Assembly (NCBI GenBank): GCA_021811745.1
Contig: JAJZNH010000819.1
Coordinates: 1 to 5,762, forward strand
DNA: 5,762 nt
Reading direction: 5' to 3'
Source: Acidobacteriota bacterium
Lineage (GTDB): Bacteria; Acidobacteriota; Terriglobia; Terriglobales; Acidobacteriaceae
Shown here: positions 1-4,810 of the stretch, piece by piece
Layout: the number at the start of each line of letters is the position of its first letter
Numbering within the stretch: the first letter of the stretch is position 1
Notes under the pieces: model-generated
The model's database searches: none
What the model was told of the DNA's origin: nothing
Seen by the model: only the letters and a program-made list of their open reading frames with translations
Program-made: the position numbers and the translations under genes

Positions 1-502
1 TGCACTCCTGATGTCCCAGCTCGATGCCGGCCTCAAGCGGCGCTTCGGCTACATTGTCTATCTCGTTGAGGCCTTCCGGATCTGGGCCACGGCCTCGTTT
101 CCTCTTTTCCAGGCCACGTTTCCCGGCAACGCAAGCGGTCCGCCACGCGTGGCTGAACTCTCCCAACTGCTCGTCGTCCGCGTGCACTCATTTGGCGGCG
201 TCCTGCGTGAACTTGCCCCCGGCGCCACTCTCCACGACGACTCCCTCCGCCTGCTCGCGTTCCGAACCCGCAGTCGTTTTCGTTACTTGAAGTTCCTCCT
301 CGCCGTGACGGTCGGGCGGCACTCCTTCTCGCACGACATCGAGCTCGTAGATACGCCATGGGTCGAGTGCCGTCCCTGCGACGGCTCAAAGCTCTCAATT
401 CTGGTGGAGGTGGATGGAGAGTTCCTCGGCTCCTTGCCGGTCAGGATCGAGATGGTCCCCGATGCCCTCACGCTCCTGATGGCCCCCCACGCGCAGCCGT
501 GA
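1..502 (+). CDS. Diacylglycerol kinase / YegS-like lipid kinase, C-terminal part (5' end outside window)
   Basis: This is the C-terminal part (about 166 residues) of a lipid kinase of the DagK/YegS/BmrU type, which phosphorylates a diacylglycerol-like or sphingoid lipid using ATP at the inner face of the membrane. The reading frame is open from base 2, and the ATG at 11 is internal: the residues before it (ALL) join smoothly to MSQLDAGLKRRFGYIVYL, which matches the family's conserved (L)KRRFG-x-(L/I)-x-Y segment. Near the end, ILVEVDGEFLGSLPVRIEMVPDAL matches the hallmark close of the family, D-G-E followed by P-x-x-(I/V)-x-x-x-P. The nucleotide-binding N-terminal domain (GGDGT motif) would lie upstream, outside the window; family members are about 300-330 residues. 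The stop TGA is at 500-502. Family assignment is firm; substrate is not determined. The coding strand is strongly C-rich over G. Confidence 0.85.
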   Translation, partial: ALLMSQLDAGLKRRFGYIVYLVEAFRIWATASFPLFQATFPGNASGPPRVAELSQLLVVRVHSFGGVLRELAPGATLHDDSLRLLAFRTRSRFRYLKFLLAVTVGRHSFSHDIELVDTPWVECRPCDGSKLSILVEVDGEFLGSLPVRIEMVPDALTLLMAPHAQP

Positions 503-651
503 TTCCCCGGCCCCCCCCCGCGCCTGCCATTGGGAGCAACGTCCGCGAACCATCTCCTGGCATCGCCTTCGCAAAGCCTGGAACAGAAAGCCGTCTCCTG
601 CCGGCCCATGGTGATCGCACTTACCAATCTTTACCCCAAATCACAAACACG

Positions 652-667
652 TGTGACCATCATCACA
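652..667. promoter_or_regulatory. CRP/FNR-family operator, TGTGA-N6-TCACA
   Basis: The sequence TGTGACCATCATCACA fits exactly the CRP core consensus TGTGA-N6-TCACA known from enterobacterial cAMP receptor protein. An 8-bp palindrome ACACGTGT (647-654) overlaps its left arm, and further TCACA half-sites lie at 641-645 and 677-681. It lies about 115 bp upstream of the -35 element of the DUF362 promoter, farther than a usual class I activator site, so it may act at a distance or serve a promoter I could not identify. That a CRP-like protein binds here is inferred from the motif alone. Confidence 0.5.
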
Positions 668-781
668 ATGATCGCGTCACAGAGGCCTAAGTGTTTTTGT
701 CCCTTGTACTAAGCATCTATCTCCCCTGAATCTCTTCTGCCCGCCGCGATGCAGAAGCATTACCTGCCGCACCCTCTTCGA

Positions 782-810
782 TTGACACGCGTTCTCGCCG
801 TGGGTATACG
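782..810 (+). promoter_or_regulatory. Sigma70-like promoter for the DUF362 gene
   Basis: A perfect -35 hexamer TTGACA (782-787) is followed by a 17-nt spacer and TATACG (805-810), which matches TATAAT at four of six positions including TATA. Transcription would start near 817, leaving a leader of about 120 nt before the ATG at 937. No rho-independent attenuator or known riboswitch was recognised in that leader. Confidence 0.55.
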
Positions 811-923
811 GTACGTAAGCAATCAGTGCGGATGAGATGAGCTATGTGTCTTGCTCTGCGGCCGGAGCTCGCGGCCATGTTCCAACACCCGGCTTAGGTC
901 AAATCCACAGATTGATTGCCCTG

Positions 924-930
924 AGGAAGG
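924..930 (+). promoter_or_regulatory. Ribosome-binding site of the DUF362 gene
   Basis: AGGAAGG sits six nucleotides before the ATG at 937. It fixes the start that gives a complete Tat signal peptide. Confidence 0.75.
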
Positions 931-936
931 TGTCCC

Positions 937-2049
937 ATGAATCTATCGCGCAGGAATTTCGTCCAAATGGCCGGAACTGGTCTCCTGCTTCAGTCTCAGT
1001 TGCCGCAGCTTTTGCACGCCCAGGCTGCTCCCGCGGTCGAGGTGCCGACGTCCCCCGCCGCTGCACGCTCCAAGGTTGCGCTGATTCACGGGGACGACCG
1101 CCGCAAGAACGTCTATCAGGCCTTGCTGGCAATCGACGATCAGATCCGGCCCGGTCTGCGCCGCAAGAAGTATGTGCTCATCAAGCCCAACAACGTATCC
1201 ACGCAAAACCAACTCGCCGCCACCAATGTCGACGCCCTGAATGGCATCCTCGACTATCTGGAGCCCCGTTTCCGCGGTCCGGTGGTGATTGCCGAATCCT
1301 CCGCGGGAGACACGCTGGAGGGCTTTTCTAACTTCAAGTACAACGAGTTGTCCGCCCAGCGCCGCTCCCAGAAGATCAGCCTCGTGGATCTGAACCGCGA
1401 GGGGAAATACGAGCTGAACTCCATCGTCGATCCCAATCTCCACATGGTTCCCGTGCGCCTTGCCGCGCGCCTGCTCGATCCCGATGCGTACATCATTAGC
1501 AGCGCCATGCTCAAGACCCACAACATCGTCGTCGCCACCATGTCGGTTAAAAACATGGCCATGGGCGCTCCCCTGCACAGTGTGCCCGGTGAATCCCGCT
1601 GGAGTGACAAGCCAAGGGTTCACCCCAACGTACGCGACGGCAACTGCAACATGCTGCTCAACGCGCAGAAGCTGCAGCCCAACTGGGGCGTCGCTGTCAT
1701 CGATGGCTTTGAAGGAATGGAAGGAAACGGTCCCATCCAGGGCACGCCGGTGCCTTCGCACATCGCTATCGCCTCCACGGACTTCGTCGCGGCCGACCGC
1801 GTGGGCCTCGAGGCCATGACCATTGACCCCGCTTGGGTCGGTTATTTGAACTTCGCCAGCCAACTCGGCCTTGGCCAGTACGACCTCGCCAAGATCGACC
1901 TTGTTGGTGGAACCACGCTTACCGCGGCACAGAGAAAGTACAAGCTTGCCGACTCCATTCAGCGCCAATTGCAGTGGCGAGGACCACTCCCCGAGCTGCC
2001 GCAGAATTTGAGCAGTCTGGACCTGCCTCACGACTTGACCATCGGATAG
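937..2049 (+). CDS. DUF362 domain protein with Tat signal peptide
   Basis: A complete 370-residue protein. The N-terminus carries a twin-arginine signal: SRRNFV at residues 4-9, a hydrophobic stretch GTGLLL, and a likely cleavage site after AQA (28-30), so the mature protein should be exported folded. The rest reads as a DUF362 (PF04015) protein. Conserved pieces in order are VLIKPNNV (80-87), IAESSAGDT (118-126), LKTHN (192-196) followed by SVKNMAMG (203-210), DGFEGMEGNGP (256-266), and a C-terminal segment STDFVAADRVGLEAM with a GLGQYDL motif. There is only one cysteine (237), so the ferredoxin-like 4Fe-4S module fused to some DUF362 proteins is absent. The biochemical role of the family is not established; export and the use of the Tat route suggest a folded, perhaps cofactor-bearing, periplasmic protein (inference). 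The gene stands alone with its own promoter and ribosome-binding site. Its coding strand is C-rich. An antisense frame runs its full length but is a composition shadow. Confidence 0.9.
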   Translation: MNLSRRNFVQMAGTGLLLQSQLPQLLHAQAAPAVEVPTSPAAARSKVALIHGDDRRKNVYQALLAIDDQIRPGLRRKKYVLIKPNNVSTQNQLAATNVDALNGILDYLEPRFRGPVVIAESSAGDTLEGFSNFKYNELSAQRRSQKISLVDLNREGKYELNSIVDPNLHMVPVRLAARLLDPDAYIISSAMLKTHNIVVATMSVKNMAMGAPLHSVPGESRWSDKPRVHPNVRDGNCNMLLNAQKLQPNWGVAVIDGFEGMEGNGPIQGTPVPSHIAIASTDFVAADRVGLEAMTIDPAWVGYLNFASQLGLGQYDLAKIDLVGGTTLTAAQRKYKLADSIQRQLQWRGPLPELPQNLSSLDLPHDLTIG

Positions 2050-2069
2050 TGAACGCGGCCGAGCCGGGG

Positions 2070-2106
2070 GCCCAGGAAGCAATTTGCGCCACCCATGCTT
2101 CCGGGC
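2070..2106 (+). terminator. GC-rich hairpin downstream of the DUF362 gene
   Basis: The arms GCCC-a-GGAAGCA (2070-2081) and TGCTTCCGGGC (2096-2106) pair over 11 bp with one bulged A and a 14-nt loop, starting 20 nt after the stop codon. No T-run follows, so this is not a classical intrinsic terminator. It could be an mRNA 3'-end stabiliser or part of a Rho-dependent terminator. Confidence 0.35.
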
Positions 2107-2188
2107 TTGCAGGCAGCATCAGCCGCCCGAAGCTCGCCGAAATGTCTGCTAAATCGTTCTCAAAGAGGGGCCGGTAACTAGCTTCGTA

Positions 2189-2456
2189 CTACAGCTGCGA
2201 CTCAGTTGCGAGAAACAGGAGGGCTTGCTTTCGGTAGAGGAAGAACTGCGCGAGGAATTGATGCCGTCGCCGCCACTCAGACCGGTGCAGAAGATGATTC
2301 AGATCGAACCAGCCGCTGCACAGCACGATAGCGAGGAAATGCCGGATTTCCTGTACGCAGAGAGGAACCTTCCGCTGAGAAGTTTTTATCTCCTGCACCC
2401 AGCACCGTCAACACGGCCTAGGCCAGCATCGATTAGGTGATGTGCCGATATCCTTC
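2189..2456 (-). pseudogene. Relic of the C-terminus of an IS701-like DDE transposase
   Basis: Read on the minus strand, the decayed C-terminal end of a transposase is visible in two frames. From 2456 down, EGYRHIT, stop, SMLA, stop, AVLTVLGAG resembles the WEGWYRHITLAMLAHAxL segment of IS701-type transposases, with two in-frame stops (TAA 2433-2435, TAG 2418-2420). After a frameshift near 2372-2384 it continues as VPLCVQEIRHFLAIVL and then SEWRRRHQ-x8-YRKQ, which fits the family's closing pattern PLTVPEVRRLL ... WSRWRRRHQARA-x3-HYRR. The stop is at 2189-2191. The catalytic DDE region is not recognisable; upstream traces toward 2500 are too degraded to place. Family recognition is from memory of conserved patterns and is moderately sure; that it is non-functional is clear from the stops and frameshift. 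Confidence 0.5.
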
Positions 2457-2678
2457 GATCGAAGCCGTCTGGAGGACTATACGGAAGCTTCCCCACCATG
2501 GAAAGACGATGGTTGAGAGAATACTGGGGGTCGTTGCGAGTGACTCTACCGAACCAAGGGCATCCTGCCCAAGTTCAACCGCAGAGGAAGTCGCAATAGC
2601 TCGTTGTCAAAACGTCCGGGAAGAGGTTGCCGGGCAAAGAGAAAGGAAATATTGATTCGAAACTCCAGCATAATCTGA

Positions 2679-2981
2679 CCAGGTGGAGTAGCTGCCTTAA
2701 TACAGTCGGCTCAAGATATTGAGGTTTTCGAGTCAAGACCCGGTTTGTGGCGTGACTATCCAGCCACTTGGCAACAGTTTCGCGCTTGGTTTGCTGACGC
2801 AATGTCCTGCGTTCCCTATCTGGAACATCTGGGTTGGCCGTCGGGGTTTCGCTGTCCAGGGTGCGCTGGCGAGAAAGGCTGTCGCCGCGACGATGGCTAT
2901 TGGGCTTGTTCCGGCTGCGGACGGAAGGTCTCCGTTACAGCCGGCACGATCTTCGATCACAGCCGCATTCCTCTGGCTGAA
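2679..2981 (+). pseudogene. Truncated IS1595-family transposase, N-terminal zinc-ribbon fragment
   Basis: The frame opens after a stop at 2676-2678 and reads DIEVFESRPGLWRDYPATW, then YLEHLGWPSGFRCPGC, YWACSGCGRKVSVTAGTIF and DHSRIPLAE. This is the typical N-terminus of IS1595-group transposases: a leading helical segment, then a zinc ribbon with two CxxC pairs (CPGC, CSGC), then the signature (V/L)TAGT(I/L)F and a short H/K-x-x-PL stretch. In an intact element, WF and the DDE nuclease domain would follow, giving about 300 residues. Here similarity stops after PLAE near 2981, and the frame then runs into DNA belonging to the 3' end of dnaN. No ATG or GTG lies in frame upstream; only TTG at 2745 is available, which would leave out part of the conserved N-terminus. 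It is thus broken at both ends. No terminal inverted repeat was found. Confidence 0.75.
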
Positions 2982-3009
2982 GTGAGCAGCGCCGTGACGC
3001 CCTGCGAGC

Positions 3010-4182
3010 TCAGATCCGCATCGGCATCAGCACGTAGCGGTAGCGGAACTCGGCATCGGGATCTTCGGGCCGCATCTGGCCGGCGGACTGGGCGTCCTTG
3101 AACTCGAGGCGGACCTCTCCTTCGTTCCCGAGAGCCTTAAGGAAATCGATGATGTAGTTCGAATTGAAGCCGACGGCGATGGGATCGGACGCGTAAGGCG
3201 TGTCGATGGTGTCTTCGCTCTCGCCCGACTCGGTGGAGTTGGCGCTGACTTTGAGCTCGTTGCTCTCAAGGCGCAAGCGAACGGCTCCGGAACGCTCATC
3301 GGCGAACTGAGCCACGCGCTGGATGGCCGCGGCGAGCTCGCTGGAGCGGACCACGGCGAACTTGGTATTGTCGCGCGGCATGACGGCCTCAAAGTTGGGG
3401 AATTGGCCAGAGAGTTTGCGGCTGGAGAGGGTGCGGTGGCCGACGCGGAAGAAGAGCGTGTGCTCGTCGTCGGCAAAGTCGACCTTCTCAGCGTCGGTGG
3501 TGCTGAGCAATTGCTGCAACTCGTGAAGGGCCTTGCGTGGAATGAGAATGCGCATTTCGCCGGTCACGCCCTCGAGGTTTTCGTTGGGCTTCTCGACGAA
3601 GGAGAGGCGGTGGCCGTCAGTAGCCACCATGGCGAGCGACTCGGCCTTGAGGATCAGCAGCGCGCCGTTGAGCGTGTAGCGCGACTCCTCGTTGGAGATG
3701 GCAAATACGGTGCGCGCAATCAGTGTTTGCAGGACCGGTACTGGAATGCTGGTAACCGGAATGGAGGGGAACTGCGGAACCTGCGGGTAGTTGGCGCGGG
3801 CCATGCCGACAATCTTGGTGTTGGAGCGGCCACTGCGGACTTGCACCCAGTGGTTCTCAAGGAGCTTGATGGAGACATCGCCTTCGGGCAGGAGCTTCAC
3901 ATAGTCGTAGAGCTTGCGCGCCGGAATGGTGCAGGCGCCGGCCTTCTTGACCTTGACTGGCGTGCTGGTGCAGATGGCCTGATCGAGATCAGTGGCGGTG
4001 AGGGTCAGGCGGTCTTCGTCTACTTCAAACAGGAAGTTGGAAAGGATGGGGATGGTGGTCTTCCGCTCCACCACGCTCTGTGTTGCAGTGAGTTCTTTCA
4101 CGAGCTCCTGACGGCTTACCACGATCTCCATCGCTGCCCCCTGTACGGCCGGCTTCTCCTCGCTGGTTTCCGCAATCGCCAT
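3010..4182 (-). CDS. dnaN: DNA polymerase III subunit beta (sliding clamp)
   Basis: This is the ring-shaped processivity clamp that tethers DNA polymerase III and many repair proteins to DNA. The protein is 390 residues from the chosen start; the part homologous to other clamps begins at an inner Met (ATG at 4131-4129) and is 373 residues, close to the usual 366-375. Numbered from the inner Met, clamp landmarks are: ERKTTIPILSNFLFE (22-36), ATDGHRLSF (170-178), IPRKALHELQQLL (197-209), RKLSGQFPNFEAVMP (238-252), FNSNYIIDFLKAL (322-334) and the C-terminal YVLMPMRI. Residues matching the E. coli client-binding pocket are present (T171, G173, H174, R175, L176, P245, M369). The start at 4182 is preferred because AGGTG lies seven nucleotides upstream with a further GGAG beyond it, and because the extra 17 residues (MAIAETSEEKPAVQGAA) look protein-like while the codons before them do not. 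The inner start, with GGGGG upstream, is a real alternative. The gene diverges from folC and its stop lies about 28 bp from a transposase relic. Its coding strand is C-rich, unlike folC. Confidence 0.95.
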   Translation of the reverse strand: MAIAETSEEKPAVQGAAMEIVVSRQELVKELTATQSVVERKTTIPILSNFLFEVDEDRLTLTATDLDQAICTSTPVKVKKAGACTIPARKLYDYVKLLPEGDVSIKLLENHWVQVRSGRSNTKIVGMARANYPQVPQFPSIPVTSIPVPVLQTLIARTVFAISNEESRYTLNGALLILKAESLAMVATDGHRLSFVEKPNENLEGVTGEMRILIPRKALHELQQLLSTTDAEKVDFADDEHTLFFRVGHRTLSSRKLSGQFPNFEAVMPRDNTKFAVVRSSELAAAIQRVAQFADERSGAVRLRLESNELKVSANSTESGESEDTIDTPYASDPIAVGFNSNYIIDFLKALGNEGEVRLEFKDAQSAGQMRPEDPDAEFRYRYVLMPMRI

Positions 4183-4189
4183 TGGTCTG

Positions 4190-4199
4190 CACCTACTCC
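4190..4199 (-). promoter_or_regulatory. Ribosome-binding site supporting the upstream dnaN start
   Basis: Read on the minus strand this is GGAGTAGGTG, with AGGTG seven nucleotides before the ATG at 4182. It is the main reason for choosing that start over the inner ATG at 4131. Confidence 0.5.
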
Positions 4200-4277
4200 A
4201 GAAGCCGCCTGCCTGGTATGGCCTCACTCTACAACACATTAGCGGCCAGCGGAAACGGCTGTTCTTGATCCCTCTCG

Positions 4278-4306
4278 ATTGTATTCATCTAGTCAGCCGT
4301 AGTGGA
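4278..4306 (-). promoter_or_regulatory. Possible dnaN promoter
   Basis: On the minus strand, TACAAT (4283-4278, five of six to TATAAT) has TCCACT (4306-4301) 17 nt upstream as a weak -35. The leader to the ATG at 4182 would be about 90 nt. A DnaA-box-like TTTTCCACC (4315-4307) abuts the -35, which would suit control by DnaA, though this is only inference. Confidence 0.3.
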
Positions 4307-4440
4307 GGTGGAAAACAGGGATCGATCTCTGCATTCCGAGGGCAAGCAGGAATCCGGCTCGCAGCTCTCGAAATCGAGACTTGGCGTCTCCCAACACGCC
4401 TGGCTCTGGACAGGGACATCCGTCCGGAGCGGCGAGGGTG

Positions 4441-4474
4441 GTTAAAGGTAGAGATAAAGAAGAAAAAAGATAAC
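4441..4474 (+). other. AT-rich purine tract
   Basis: About 74% A+T over 34 nt, nearly all A and G on the + strand, bounded by GTTA and TAAC, in otherwise GC-rich surroundings. Such a tract could be an easily melted element or an upstream promoter element. It lies among the DnaA-box-like motifs. Confidence 0.4.
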
Positions 4475-4491
4475 ACCCCCCGTAGGGACGC

Positions 4492-4596
4492 TGGAAAAGT
4501 GGGAATCTTGGCGAAGGGGTTTCTAGGCAAGCAGTTGCGCTGGGGGTAAGTTTTCTAAAACGCGGCAGTGGAAATCAGGAGAATTGGAAAAGTGGG
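4492..4596 (+). repeat. 12-bp direct repeat TGGAAAAGTGGG, two copies
   Basis: Identical copies lie at 4492-4503 and 4585-4596, 93 bp apart start to start. A shorter relative, CGAAAAGTG, occurs near 4648. They could be binding sites for a regulator or DnaA-like protein; no function can be assigned from sequence alone. Confidence 0.5.
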
Positions 4597-4794
4597 CGGG
4601 AGTGGTGGAGTTTGAGCCTTAGTTTTCCGCGCCTCCCACAACTGACTCGAAAAGTGTTGTGCAAAGTGGCTGCTGTGTGTGGGAAGTTGGTCTAAGTGCT
4701 GGCGGCCTAGTTATTTGGGATGGCTCCGCGTTCCACAAGAGGCGGATAACCGAGCAGGTTGCCGCGGCTGCTGCGGCGCTCATCTTCCGGCTTT

Positions 4795-4800
4795 TATACT
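4795..4800 (+). promoter_or_regulatory. Possible -10 element of folC
   Basis: TATACT matches TATAAT at five of six positions and ends 10 nt before the folC ATG. No -35 is seen at proper spacing. If used, the transcript would begin only a few bases before the start codon, consistent with the lack of a Shine-Dalgarno sequence there. Confidence 0.25.
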
Positions 4801-4810
4801 TAAGCTTTCC

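Larger units (their letters stand above)
503..936. other. Intergenic region between lipid kinase and DUF362 gene
   Basis: This 434-bp gap has no convincing gene. The small open frames here lack ribosome-binding sites and recognisable motifs. It opens with a run of nine C (511-519) directly after the kinase stop. It then holds a CRP-type palindrome (652-667) nested in a larger imperfect dyad (652-681), a T-run at 694-698, a sigma70-like promoter (782-810) and the ribosome-binding site of the next gene. The gap length and the separate promoter indicate that the DUF362 gene is transcribed independently of the kinase. Confidence 0.7.
4183..4810. other. Divergent dnaN-folC intergenic region, possible origin-like or regulatory DNA
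   Basis: This is a 628-bp gap between divergent genes with no credible coding frame. On the + strand it is rich in GGAAA motifs resembling the DnaA box TGTGGAAAA/TGTGGATAA: GGTGGAAAA (4307-4315, eight of nine), GCTGGAAAA (4490-4498), AGTGGAAAT (4567-4575) and ATTGGAAAA (4583-4591), each of the last three at seven of nine. It also holds a 12-bp direct repeat, an AT-rich purine tract (4441-4474) and a short palindrome GTTTTCTAAAAC. None of this is decisive. It may simply be a long bidirectional promoter region. Confidence 0.4.

Noticed and set aside
511..519. Run of nine C as a possible phase-variation tract
   Set aside because: It lies after the kinase stop codon and outside any promoter core, so slippage would have no evident effect.
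652..698. Imperfect hairpin (652-681) followed by a T-run, as an intrinsic terminator of the lipid kinase gene
   Set aside because: The stem is AT-containing, with unequal bulges, and the T-run starts 12 nt after it. The palindrome fits a protein-binding site better.
837..1331. A 164-codon + strand frame overlapping the start of the DUF362 gene
   Set aside because: It has low-complexity, R/P/A-rich composition typical of an out-of-frame reading, and overlaps the well-supported gene in another frame.
943..2082. A 379-codon open frame on the minus strand across the whole DUF362 gene
   Set aside because: It mirrors the codon pattern of the C-rich gene on the other strand, has no recognisable domain and starts at no ribosome-binding site. 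The + strand frame carries the conserved DUF362 motifs.
2457..2678. Stretch between the two transposase relics as a possible small gene
   Set aside because: The short frames there carry no motif or ribosome-binding site. It probably belongs to decayed mobile DNA, but I could not align it to anything.
3403..4242. A 279-codon open frame on the + strand inside dnaN
   Set aside because: It is antisense to the conserved core of the clamp gene and shows no family motif. Long antisense frames are expected in GC-rich genes.
4551..4562. GTTTTCTAAAAC palindrome as a LexA-type or other operator
   Set aside because: It is short, AT-rich and single, and matches no operator I can name with confidence.
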